Assembly: GCA_016764205.1 (NCBI GenBank) | Contig: JAESSH010000058.1 | Location: 7,500-24,626, forward strand | From: Sulfurimonas sp. | GTDB taxonomy: Bacteria > Campylobacterota > Campylobacteria > Campylobacterales > Sulfurimonadaceae | Reading direction: 5' to 3' | DNA: 17,127 bases | Shown: positions 1 to 6,969 of the stretch, piece by piece | Numbering within the stretch: position 1 is the stretch's first letter | How the letters are laid out: each line of letters starts with the position of its first letter | Position numbers and translations under genes: made by a program | Notes under the pieces: model-generated | Databases searched by the model: none | What the model was told of the DNA's origin: nothing | The model's input: the letters and a program-made list of their open reading frames with translations, nothing else

Positions 1-89
1 CAAATAGTAGAGGTGGCGTACACGCGAGGTACTTTTATAAAAATACTGGCTCATCATTAGAGTCTAACCCTAAAGCAAGGGTTTACTAA
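1..89 (+). CDS. 3' end of an unknown upstream gene (partial)
   Basis: An open frame enters from the left edge (codons start at position 3) and stops with TAA at 87-89. Its last A is also the A of the helicase start codon (TAATG), a 1-base overlap of the kind seen between coupled genes across this window. The 28 visible residues (ending PKARVY) match no family I can name. Judging by position it should be another replication or recombination gene of the early operon, but nothing in the fragment shows that. The other two forward frames are closed early here or do not meet the next gene. Confidence 0.5.
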   Translation, partial: NSRGGVHARYFYKNTGSSLESNPKARVY

Positions 90-1384
90 TGCAAGACAAC
101 TTATATAATCTAGCTTTTGAAAGAAGTATTTTAAGTTCAATTATATTTGAACCAGAGCTTTTTGAAGAATTAGGAACTATTTTAAAACCTGATGATTTTT
201 ATTTGCCATCACACAGTTCTATATTCCTAGTAATAAGCGTTCTTTCACAGTCAGGTAAGCCTATAGATGAAGAGTTTATCAAAGCAGAACTTACTCGACG
301 TAAATCATTTGATGAACAGGTAATGATGGAAATACTCTCTTCCAATCCTATCTCAAACACAAAAGCTTATGTTGATGAAGTCTTAGATAAGTCAAAACTT
401 AGAAAACTTCTTACTCTTTCGAGCTCCATACAGCGTATAACACATGAAGAATTAGGTTCGAGTAATGAAGTAGTTGCGGAGATAGAAACACAGCTCTTAA
501 ACCTAGACAATGGTTCTAATATAGATATGCCAATAGACATGAATACTGCCATATCGCAGTTTAATACTATGACCCTTCCTCCACTTATCAAGACTGGAAT
601 CAATGCTATAGACACAATGTTATGTGGTGGTATAGAATCATCACAACTGATTCATATAGGTGGCGAGAGTAATGTTGGTAAAACATTACTTACAAAACAA
701 ATTCTTAAAAATGTAGCAAATCATCATAAAACCTTATTCTTTAGTTTTGAGATGCCGAGGTGGAAAATAGCACGACAACTTGCTAAGTCTAATTTCAATA
801 GACAAAACTATTTCATAATTGATTCTCAAATGATGGGTAATGATGTAAGTGATGTAAGTCGCATGATCAAGAGAATGAAGCGTAAGCAAGATATACGGTT
901 TGTAGCAATAGATTCCAAGATGAAGCTTACTCATAAGCACTATAAAGGGCAAAGTAGCGTAGAGAAAATAGCCGAGATAGATGCAATTCTTTCGAGACTA
1001 TGTCAAGAGTTGAACATAGTTGTATTTATGATTACTCAGATATCTAAAGAGGACCAACGTAACGGAACTATGAGTGGATATGGTTCTGTTATGAGTGATT
1101 ATGAAGCTGATATGAAACTACTTATAAGTTTTTCAGATGGTCCAACAGACCCAAGGCGAAAGTTAGAAGTTAAGAAGAATCGTCAAGACGTAAATTATGG
1201 ACCTATTAATTTAACTCTAAATACTAATACCCTGGAGTTTATGAGCATTCATGTAGAAGAAACAATATACGGTTCAAATATGCCTTTTGGTGGTAATAAA
1301 GTTAATGTAACCACTAGACCAACAGCACCGAAACCTGAACCAATAGAGGAAGAAATTATAAACTCCTTAGGAGACTTCTTATGA
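89..1384 (+). CDS. DnaB-family replicative DNA helicase
   Basis: Predicted hexameric 5'-3' helicase that unwinds phage DNA at the replication fork. Residues 1-115 look like the DnaB N-terminal helical domain (an N-terminal stretch with ILSSIIFEPELFEEL, then LKPDDFY). Residues ~165-400 are the RecA-like ATPase core: Walker A GGESNVGKT at 191-199, FFSFEM at 217-222, a Walker B-like strand FVAIDS at 271-276, a sensor glutamine in MITQ at ~317, and KKNR at 362-365, matching the KNR arginine-finger segment of DnaB. Length 431 is close to the usual 440-470. The C-terminus carries a Pro/Glu-rich tail ending GDFL. The ATG overlaps the previous stop and has an AAGCAAGGG ribosome site just upstream; the stop overlaps the next start (ATGA). 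It probably recruits or is loaded by the product of the next gene. Confidence 0.9.
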   Translation: MQDNLYNLAFERSILSSIIFEPELFEELGTILKPDDFYLPSHSSIFLVISVLSQSGKPIDEEFIKAELTRRKSFDEQVMMEILSSNPISNTKAYVDEVLDKSKLRKLLTLSSSIQRITHEELGSSNEVVAEIETQLLNLDNGSNIDMPIDMNTAISQFNTMTLPPLIKTGINAIDTMLCGGIESSQLIHIGGESNVGKTLLTKQILKNVANHHKTLFFSFEMPRWKIARQLAKSNFNRQNYFIIDSQMMGNDVSDVSRMIKRMKRKQDIRFVAIDSKMKLTHKHYKGQSSVEKIAEIDAILSRLCQELNIVVFMITQISKEDQRNGTMSGYGSVMSDYEADMKLLISFSDGPTDPRRKLEVKKNRQDVNYGPINLTLNTNTLEFMSIHVEETIYGSNMPFGGNKVNVTTRPTAPKPEPIEEEIINSLGDFL

Positions 1385-2178
1385 GAATGAATTATATGAT
1401 GATACCAACTGATTATATTCAACAACTAAAACAAACTCGTGGAGTGCCTGGTCGGAAGAAGGCTCGTGCTTTTATGGAGTACTGGGATGATATGGAACAA
1501 GGTGAACATAATAGTTATGGTTTCTATGCTAAGAGTTGGGATGTAAGTAAGAGTACTTCATATGATTGGATAGATGAGTTTAACAAAGAAAATGAATTGT
1601 TTATTAGTCATTGGGACCTTAAAAATAAGCAACATTATAAGTATGTAAAAAATGATACCGAACGCTCTGCGAACGAATCGAACCGTTATAAACCTCACAA
1701 TATAGGGAGCTTCAAGGATGCAAGCGAACCACAACCGAACAAAGCTCTTAATCACTCTAATAATAATAATAAAACTTTTTTAAATGATAAATATTTTAAT
1801 GATTTATTTTTCGTATATAGTCGTAATACAAGATTTGTTGGTAAAAAGAGTGAAGCGTATGCAGCGTTCGTTTCTACAGTCGTGAATGTAAACTTACTTA
1901 AGTTGTCCGCTATGAAATACTTACATGACCCAGTTGTTGATAAGCCTGTAGGTATAAAGAAGTTTTTAGAGAATGACTTATATTTACCTTACATGCCTAA
2001 ATACATGAGGGTTATGAATGGAGATGAATGGTATGAAGGAATTTATAATGATAAGACATTCGAGTTTAAACAATCAAATGGTAAAGAACTTGGAAGGATT
2101 GAACCCAACTTACTTATAGAGTTGTACGAGAAAGGTCAACTTATATATTTAAAAGAGCTAGGAGGAACGGCATGTTAA
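1381..2178 (+). CDS. Probable phage replication protein (winged-helix initiator or helicase-loader partner)
   Basis: A 265-residue protein encoded directly after, and overlapping by 4 bases (ATGA), the DnaB-like helicase. The N-terminal ~75 residues contain a segment WDVSKSTSYDWIDEF that reads like the recognition helix of a winged-helix domain, as in phage replication proteins of the DnaD/gpO type. A low-complexity, Asn-rich linker follows (residues ~110-130, including a run of N codons), then a C-terminal domain rich in Lys, Tyr and Leu. This two-domain plan with a polar linker is typical of phage origin-binding proteins whose C-terminus contacts the helicase. Function is inferred from position and HTH-like sequence, not from a diagnostic motif. 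In-frame ATGs at 1387 and 1396 are alternative starts. Confidence 0.55.
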   Translation: MRMNYMMIPTDYIQQLKQTRGVPGRKKARAFMEYWDDMEQGEHNSYGFYAKSWDVSKSTSYDWIDEFNKENELFISHWDLKNKQHYKYVKNDTERSANESNRYKPHNIGSFKDASEPQPNKALNHSNNNNKTFLNDKYFNDLFFVYSRNTRFVGKKSEAYAAFVSTVVNVNLLKLSAMKYLHDPVVDKPVGIKKFLENDLYLPYMPKYMRVMNGDEWYEGIYNDKTFEFKQSNGKELGRIEPNLLIELYEKGQLIYLKELGGTAC

Positions 2179-2423
2179 ATATGCAGAGCGTTGTAAGGAG
2201 AATTAAAGACGTCTTAATAGATGAATATAAAATAAATGTGTTAGATAAGAATGTAGCACATGAACTTGGGCTCACTGCTACAGCTCTGTCTTCTCAAAAA
2301 TCTCGTGACTTAATTCCTTACGATGCATTAGCAATGTTTTGTATTAGAAGAAAAGTTAGTGTCAATTGGCTATTTTTTGGTGTTGGTAATATGGAGATGG
2401 ATTATGCCAAAAAAAATCTGTAA
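2172..2423 (+). CDS. CI-repressor N-terminal-type helix-turn-helix protein
   Basis: An 83-residue DNA-binding protein. It resembles the phage CI repressor helix-turn-helix domain family (Phage_CI_repr): an opening amphipathic helix (VVRRIKDVL), an HTH with ALGLTATALSSQ-like spacing (AHELGLTATALSSQKSR), and the family's signature ending VNWLFFGVGNME. It lacks the LexA-like peptidase half of full CI repressors, so it is a stand-alone HTH, perhaps Cro-like or a timing regulator. It lies inside the plus-strand replication operon instead of facing a divergent promoter. It overlaps the upstream gene by 7 bases and the HNH gene by 20. Its target is unknown. Confidence 0.7.
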   Translation: MLNMQSVVRRIKDVLIDEYKINVLDKNVAHELGLTATALSSQKSRDLIPYDALAMFCIRRKVSVNWLFFGVGNMEMDYAKKNL

Positions 2424-2796
2424 CGGCTGCGGATGCAACGAGCTGATAAGTATGAATGAAAAATATTGTAATACTCACCGTATTATTGATAAGCAAGATA
2501 TGAAAATAAAAAATAGAAATTATGACGAAAAACATAGAAATAAAAAGCATACAAAGTTTTATAACTCAAAAGAGTGGAGAGCAATACGAACACTTGTTTT
2601 AAGCGATGCAGGCGGACTATGCTTATATTGTTTAAACAATGACTATACAGCAAAAGCAAATATGGTTGATCACATAGTACCAATAGAAATAGATTGGAAA
2701 AAAAGATTAAACAGAGATAATCTTCAACCACTTTGCTATATGTGTCACAATAAAAAGACAGGAAAAGACATTACTCTCTACGGGGGGCGGGTATGA
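2404..2796 (+). CDS. HNH endonuclease
   Basis: A 130-residue HNH nuclease. The core is at residues ~73-120: a CLYC zinc pair, then VDHIVP (Asp89-His90), then DNLQPLC and CYMCHNKK, giving the paired CxxC motifs and the H-N-H order of the family. A Cys-rich N-terminus (CNGCGCNEL, then YCNTH, residues 6-25) may form another zinc site. The ATG at 2404 is preferred over an in-frame start at 2359: it has a GGAG seven bases upstream, and the residues encoded by 2359-2403 merely shadow the HTH gene. HNH proteins beside the terminase are common in HK97-like cos phages, where they help cut cos during packaging. The location just upstream of terS supports that role over a homing endonuclease, but does not prove it. 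Confidence 0.85.
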   Translation: MPKKICNGCGCNELISMNEKYCNTHRIIDKQDMKIKNRNYDEKHRNKKHTKFYNSKEWRAIRTLVLSDAGGLCLYCLNNDYTAKANMVDHIVPIEIDWKKRLNRDNLQPLCYMCHNKKTGKDITLYGGRV

Positions 2797-2869
2797 AAAC
2801 TATAGAAGTGAGGCACTCCAACACCGACACCCTTAAGACTATTTACAAACTCTATTTTTTAGGGGGTGG
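2782..2869 (+). other. Candidate cos/packaging region (two G-rich tracts)
   Basis: Two runs of guanine stand out in an AT-rich sequence: GGGGGGCGGG at 2782-2791 and GGGGGTGG at 2862-2869. They flank a short stretch between the HNH gene and terS. In cos phages with an HNH next to the terminase, the cos site usually lies next to these genes and often has GC-rich overhang sequence. This is inference from position and composition only; the first tract also serves as a ribosome site for the 49-residue ORF. Confidence 0.2.
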
Positions 2870-2942
2870 CTATTTATGCACGATAAACAGCATTTTTTTA
2901 AGGTTAGAGGTTTTTGTGATGAACCTTAAAGAAGAGACTTGA
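2793..2942 (+). CDS. Hypothetical 49-residue protein
   Basis: A small frame begins at an ATG that overlaps the HNH stop codon as ATGA, behind a G-rich ribosome site (GGGGGGCGGG), and ends at TGA 2940-2942, three bases before the terS ATG. It therefore fills the gap exactly. The product begins MKTIEVRHSNTD, has a hydrophobic middle (YKLYFLGGGYLCT, then SIFLRLEVFV) and ends NLKEET. I recognise no family. The tight coupling at both ends argues for a real gene. The alternative is that this 150-base stretch is really the cos region and its open frame is accidental. Confidence 0.45.
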   Translation: MKTIEVRHSNTDTLKTIYKLYFLGGGYLCTINSIFLRLEVFVMNLKEET

Positions 2943-2944
2943 TT

Positions 2945-3505
2945 ATGTCTAAAAATATTGATTGGGATTTTATCCGTACCGAATACGAAGAAACTACAAA
3001 ATCTGTTCGTCTAATTGCACGTGAAAATAATATTACTCATGGTGCAATTCAAAGAATGGCAAAGCTAGATGAAGATGACATATGGAAAAAGTTCGACCCA
3101 AAAAGTGTTGTGAATGACAAAGCTCTTGTGAGCAAAAACCCAATTCTTAAAAAAGTTGCACTTAGAAAAATAAAAGAGATTAGAGATGTTCTTGGGAGTA
3201 GTATATCTCCAGTCGATGAACCTCTGATTGTTATATTTGCTAAAGCTTATGAAAATTGGATTGAGTTTCAACTTGAGATAGAAAAAAATGGTGCTATTGC
3301 TATAAGTTCTAAAGGCAGTGAATACATTTCTGCTTTAAAGAGTTTGTCCAAGATGGAAGAAAAAACTATAACAACAATATCAAATCAATTGGGCTTATCA
3401 ATATCGTCACGCAAGAGAATAGGAATAATACCAAACACTGACACAGATAAGCCAAGTCTATTTAATTTGAATAATGAACTAGAAGCATTTGATTTAGATG
3501 TCTGA
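2945..3505 (+). CDS. Terminase small subunit, P27 family
   Basis: DNA-recognition subunit of the packaging motor. The C-terminal half reads like P27-type small terminases (Terminase_4): IEKNGAIAISSKGSEYIS, then a helix with the conserved KTITTISNQLGLSISSRKR segment. The N-terminal ~60 residues form an HTH-like module (SVRLIARENNITHGAIQRMAK) expected to bind the packaging site. Length 186 is in the normal range. The ATG at 2945 is chosen over an in-frame TTG at 2939 because AAGAAGAG (2930-2937) is well placed for it. The stop overlaps the methyltransferase start by 8 bases. Usually terL follows directly; here a methyltransferase gene comes between. Confidence 0.85.
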   Translation: MSKNIDWDFIRTEYEETTKSVRLIARENNITHGAIQRMAKLDEDDIWKKFDPKSVVNDKALVSKNPILKKVALRKIKEIRDVLGSSISPVDEPLIVIFAKAYENWIEFQLEIEKNGAIAISSKGSEYISALKSLSKMEEKTITTISNQLGLSISSRKRIGIIPNTDTDKPSLFNLNNELEAFDLDV

Positions 3506-4295
3506 AAAAACAAATAAAAACAACCGTATACTTAATAAAATTCACTTAGGTGATTGTCTCGAGCTTATGAAAGATATAGGTACCGCTAGTATAGATATGA
3601 TACTTTGTGATTTACCATTTGGTACTACTAAAAATGATTGGGATAAGGTATTAGATTTTGAGGCACTATGGTATCAGTACGAAAGAGTTATTAAAGATAA
3701 TGGGGCTATTGTTTTATTTGCTCAAGCTCCATTTGACAAGGTGTTGGCTTGCTCAAACCTGAAACTTTTTAGATATGAGTGGATTTGGGAAAAAACATCC
3801 GCTACTGGATTTTTAAATGCCCAAAAAATGCCACTTAAAGCCCATGAAAATATACTTGTATTTTATAAAAAGCTCCCTACCTATAACCCCATTAAAACCA
3901 AGGCACATAAAAAAGTAAGTAGAGCCAGTCATAAAACAGCTTGCAAACAGTCTAGTAACTACGGTAAACAAATGCACACTAAAGATTACTGCAGTGATGA
4001 AAGATACCCAAGAAGTGTTTTAAAATTTCCTAGCGATAAGCAACATCACAATTTACATCCAACTCAAAAACCTTTAGCCCTTGTGGAATACTTTATTCAA
4101 ACATATACTAATGAAGGGGAGATAGTACTTGATAATTGCACAGGAAGCGGTACTACGCCAGAGGGATGCATAAACTTAAATAGACAGTTTATCGCCTATG
4201 AAAAAGAGGAATACATCTACAAAACAGCCTGTGAAAGAGTTCAAAGAGCCAAAGGAAATGTTGGACTTTTTGAGGAAATGTTGTGCTTAAATTAA
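3498..4295 (+). CDS. DNA methyltransferase, beta class (N6-adenine or N4-cytosine)
   Basis: A 265-residue modification enzyme that transfers methyl from SAM to a base amino group. The order of motifs is that of the beta class: catalytic motif IV first (CDLPFGTT, 37-44, a DPPY variant in which Leu and Phe replace Pro and Tyr), a variable target-recognition stretch (~95-185), HPTQKP (187-192), then the SAM-binding motif I (LDNCTGSGTT, 211-220). No restriction endonuclease is next to it, so it is an orphan phage methyltransferase that probably protects phage DNA from host restriction or marks it for packaging or regulation. It overlaps terS by 8 bases and terL by 13, so it is expressed with the packaging genes. 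Target sequence cannot be read from this. Confidence 0.88.
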   Translation: MSEKTNKNNRILNKIHLGDCLELMKDIGTASIDMILCDLPFGTTKNDWDKVLDFEALWYQYERVIKDNGAIVLFAQAPFDKVLACSNLKLFRYEWIWEKTSATGFLNAQKMPLKAHENILVFYKKLPTYNPIKTKAHKKVSRASHKTACKQSSNYGKQMHTKDYCSDERYPRSVLKFPSDKQHHNLHPTQKPLALVEYFIQTYTNEGEIVLDNCTGSGTTPEGCINLNRQFIAYEKEEYIYKTACERVQRAKGNVGLFEEMLCLN

Positions 4296-5977
4296 ATAAC
4301 AAACCATATTATGAAAAAACATTTCAACGGCATAAAAACGACTTAGAATCAGTAGCATCAGGTCTTCGTGATGATATGCGTTTTAATAAAAAGTTAGGTT
4401 TATCTTATGTGATTATTATTGAAAATCTTAAACACTTTGAAGGTGAGTTGGCTGGTCAAAATATTCGATTAGAGGAATGGCAAAGAAAGGCTTTAGCTAT
4501 TAATTTTGGATGGCAAAGAAAACGGTTAGATAAAGATAAAAAACCACTTTTAAAAAATGGAAAAATCCAATGGATAAGAAGATTTAATACAGCTTTTTAT
4601 TTTCTTCCGAGAAAAAACGGCAAAAGTTTAATGGCTTCAGGAGTAGGCATTGCAGAAGCCATCTTAACAATTGAAAAAGGAAATCAAATTGTTTCTTTTG
4701 CTACAAAAAAAGACCAGGCGAAAATTGTATGGAATGGTTGCGAAAAAATGTTAGATTCTAATGATGAACTATCAAAAAAAAGCATCGAAGCGTATTCAGC
4801 TTTAATTGTAAATCCTACAAGTACTACTATTAAGTCCTTGGGCAGAGACTCAAAAAGTGAAGATGGACTAAATGTAGGACTAGGTATAGGCGACGAAATA
4901 CATGCACACCCTGACCGTAGCATGATTGAAGTCGTTGAATCCTCTCAAGGGTCAAGAATTCAGCCTATGATGTTCTTAATTACTACAGCAGGTTTTGATA
5001 CTGCATCAGTAGGTTTTCAAGAATATGAATACGCAAAAAAAGTTCTTGACGGAATTATAGAAGATGATAGCTATTTCGCCTTTGTGTGTGAATTAGATAA
5101 AAATGATGATCCATTTGATGAGAGCGTCTGGCACAAAGCAAATCCAAACTTAGGCATTTCCAAGACCTGGGATTATATGCGTAGACAGTCAAAAAAAGCT
5201 CAAGAAAGAACAGAAACTAAAAACAATTTTCTTACAAAAGATTTAAACAACTGGGTTAATGCAGCGGAGAATTTCATTAAGTATGAGGATTGGGACTCTG
5301 CAAGAGTTGATGAGATAGACTTATCGGAAGCTATTTTAATACTTTTAGGTGTGGATTTATCAAGAAATGATGACTTCACGGCATTAGCCATTACTTACAT
5401 CTTCCCAAACAACCGTTACCACACTAAACAACATTACTATATACCTGAAGGAAATGTACGTGAGCGCGAATCGGAACTAAGAGCACCCTTAACCAAATGG
5501 ATACTAGAAGGTCATATAACAGCAACACCACCAAGTGAGAATGAGCTTGAAGCAAAAACTATAAACTATTCATATATTCAAAAAGATATTATAAAACACA
5601 TTGAAAATGGAGCAAACGAAATATGTTATGACCCATATCGAGCAACGACACTTATATCAAACATAGAGAGAGAAACCGATTTTGATGGATGTGTTCAAAT
5701 TAGACAAGGGTATCTAACCATAAGTGAACCAACCTATAACTTTAAGGACTTTATAAAAAATAAATCACTCACACATGATGGAAATCCAGTCACAAAATGG
5801 ATGGTGTCGAACATGAGTATACTTAGGGATGTTGCTGGTAATATCAAGCCTGATAAATCTAAACCAAACCGTAAAATAGACGGATGTGCCGCGATTATAA
5901 ATACTTTAGCTCGAGCCTTAGCATATGAACCAGAGGAGAAAAGTGTTTATGAAGAAAGAGGCATTAGGAGCGTATAA
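4283..5977 (+). CDS. Terminase large subunit (Terminase_1/HK97-like)
   Basis: ATPase-nuclease that pumps DNA into the prohead and cuts it. ATPase domain: a substrate-facing IRLEEWQ segment, Walker A FLPRKNGKS (107-115, the RKNGKS form typical of this family), Walker B LGIGDE (200-205) and the coupling motif LITTAGFD (~232-239). RNase H-like nuclease domain from ~350: GVDLS with Asp358, an acidic CYDPYRA around Asp450, and KIDGCAA with Asp533 are the likely metal ligands. Length 564 is normal. The start is a GTG at 4283 inside the methyltransferase gene, supported by GAGGA at 4272-4276. The gene ends three bases from the end of a convergent minus-strand gene, and no terminator hairpin is visible between them. 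Confidence 0.93.
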   Translation: MLKLNNKPYYEKTFQRHKNDLESVASGLRDDMRFNKKLGLSYVIIIENLKHFEGELAGQNIRLEEWQRKALAINFGWQRKRLDKDKKPLLKNGKIQWIRRFNTAFYFLPRKNGKSLMASGVGIAEAILTIEKGNQIVSFATKKDQAKIVWNGCEKMLDSNDELSKKSIEAYSALIVNPTSTTIKSLGRDSKSEDGLNVGLGIGDEIHAHPDRSMIEVVESSQGSRIQPMMFLITTAGFDTASVGFQEYEYAKKVLDGIIEDDSYFAFVCELDKNDDPFDESVWHKANPNLGISKTWDYMRRQSKKAQERTETKNNFLTKDLNNWVNAAENFIKYEDWDSARVDEIDLSEAILILLGVDLSRNDDFTALAITYIFPNNRYHTKQHYYIPEGNVRERESELRAPLTKWILEGHITATPPSENELEAKTINYSYIQKDIIKHIENGANEICYDPYRATTLISNIERETDFDGCVQIRQGYLTISEPTYNFKDFIKNKSLTHDGNPVTKWMVSNMSILRDVAGNIKPDKSKPNRKIDGCAAIINTLARALAYEPEEKSVYEERGIRSV

Positions 5978-5980
5978 ATT

Positions 5981-6196
5981 CTAAGTACTTTTGTTTGCAT
6001 TTGTCTCTTCAATTATTTTTTTTGCATCTTTAAAAGAGATAGTAGATAACAATAAGGCTAAATTATGTTTTTCATTTTTTTCATCTGAAAACCATCTCTG
6101 AAAAGTGCTTTGAGATACACCAAGTAGCTCTTTCATTTGTTTTTGTGTCATCTTAACTTTTAGCATTTTGCCCATTCTTTGAAAAATATTTTTCAT
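5981..6196 (-). CDS. Small helix-turn-helix regulator, last gene of the minus-strand operon (Aca-like candidate)
   Basis: A 71-residue DNA-binding protein. Residues ~16-40 form a clear HTH: TQKQMKELLGVSQSTFQRWF, with the LGVSQST turn and recognition helix common in Xre/Cro-type regulators. A Leu-rich helix (NLALLLSTI) follows. The ATG at 6196 is preferred: GGAG lies nine bases upstream. A longer frame would need TTG at 6223; ATGs at 6175, 6166 and 6151 are also possible, the last one base past the upstream stop. It overlaps the preceding gene by 44 bases and is the third gene of an operon whose promoter contains a perfect palindrome, so it is the obvious candidate autorepressor. Position and size match Aca regulators of anti-CRISPR operons or an antitoxin; no homology to a named Aca family is claimed. 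Confidence 0.75.
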   Translation of the reverse strand: MKNIFQRMGKMLKVKMTQKQMKELLGVSQSTFQRWFSDEKNEKHNLALLLSTISFKDAKKIIEETNANKST

Positions 6197-6452
6197 TAAA
6201 AGTATCTCCAAGTTGCGAAGCAAAATTTGGGAGGAGTTTGTTATCTTCTAAATTTTGTTTCCAAAGTTCTTCACTAATATAAGTAATATGACATTGATAC
6301 ATTTTTTTACTATCAATTTTAGTAAAACCAATAGATACTTCGGTATCATTAATAACCTGTACTTGTGGCTCTTTAACTTCTGTGATTTTTACTGTTAGAA
6401 ATCCACAAGTGGCAGTGTTATTGTTGTAATCAATCTTCCAATTTATTTTCAT
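6153..6452 (-). CDS. Hypothetical 99-residue protein, second gene of the minus-strand operon
   Basis: Unknown product. The first ~65 residues alternate polar and hydrophobic residues in short segments (WKIDY, FLTVKITEV, PQVQVIN, VSIGFTKI, YQCHITYI), suggesting a small beta-sheet domain. The rest looks helical (SEELWKQNLE). There is no signal peptide, membrane segment or catalytic motif. It starts at an ATG that overlaps the preceding stop as ATGA, so it is probably translationally coupled to the acidic 163-residue protein. Possibilities are an anti-defence protein, a superinfection-exclusion factor, or part of a toxin-antitoxin pair. The sequence alone does not decide between them. Confidence 0.7.
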   Translation of the reverse strand: MKINWKIDYNNNTATCGFLTVKITEVKEPQVQVINDTEVSIGFTKIDSKKMYQCHITYISEELWKQNLEDNKLLPNFASQLGDTFNEKYFSKNGQNAKS

Positions 6453-6940
6453 GACAGCAATGCTATTACTAAGTCTTCATTAACATTTTTTACATCGCCT
6501 TTTAAATTCTCTAATGCTTCATTGTAGGTGTAGTAACTACACTCTGCATCTTCTTCAATCAACTTTTTTAAAACAAATGCTTTATTACCACTATAAAAAG
6601 CGAGACCACTATTTCCACAATGGCTTCTATAAACTATTTTTTTATCTTTAAATAATTTAACAAGCGTTGCATCTTCTTCACTCTCAATATATTCATAGTC
6701 TTCATCAATTTCAAGCATTTCATTTTTATAATCTTGAAGATTTAAAAAAGTATCTAAATGTTCATTCTCATCCAATAATTCTTCTAAATATTTATGCCAA
6801 TAAGCATGAATAATTTTACCATTCATTTCTGCGGTAACACATAAGTTTTCATCTTTTCTCCAAGATAAATTCTCCAACTCAGTAATTGCTAACTCAATTT
6901 CTTCTGTTCCTATAAATCCTCTTTGGTAACTATCTCTCAT
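6449..6940 (-). CDS. Hypothetical highly acidic 163-residue protein, first gene of the minus-strand operon
   Basis: Unknown product, transcribed first from the strong minus-strand promoter. By my count it has about 36 Asp/Glu against about 17 Lys/Arg, giving a strong negative charge. The acidic residues cluster in the middle (LLDENEHLD, then EIDEDYEYIESEED, residues ~56-92). The C-terminal half has a possible mixed fold (KKIVYRSHCGNSGLAFYSGN). There is no signal peptide, transmembrane helix or known motif. The ATG follows an AAAAAGG ribosome site. High acidity recalls DNA-mimic anti-restriction and anti-CRISPR proteins (Ocr and ArdA are known examples of the principle), but many unrelated proteins are acidic, so this is only a suggestion. 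Confidence 0.72.
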   Translation of the reverse strand: MRDSYQRGFIGTEEIELAITELENLSWRKDENLCVTAEMNGKIIHAYWHKYLEELLDENEHLDTFLNLQDYKNEMLEIDEDYEYIESEEDATLVKLFKDKKIVYRSHCGNSGLAFYSGNKAFVLKKLIEEDAECSYYTYNEALENLKGDVKNVNEDLVIALLS

Positions 6941-6969
6941 AATTTAGCCTTTTTCTCTTTAGATACCAT

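Noticed and set aside
1740..1800. Run of AAT repeats as a possible iteron or origin
   Set aside because: It encodes the Asn-rich linker of the replication protein in frame; no repeated unit of iteron length was seen, though an origin within this gene, as in lambda O, cannot be excluded.
2359..2403. N-terminal extension of the HNH protein
   Set aside because: These codons shadow the conserved end of the HTH gene in another frame, and ATG 2404 has its own ribosome site.
2876..2926. 16-codon ORF with a strong AGGGGGTGG ribosome site
   Set aside because: Too short, in a different frame from the better-supported 49-residue ORF, and with no recognisable sequence; the G-run is as well explained by a cos element.
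5981..6223. Longer version of the HTH gene starting at 6223
   Set aside because: The start would be TTG deep in the preceding gene; the ATG at 6196 has a properly spaced GGAG.
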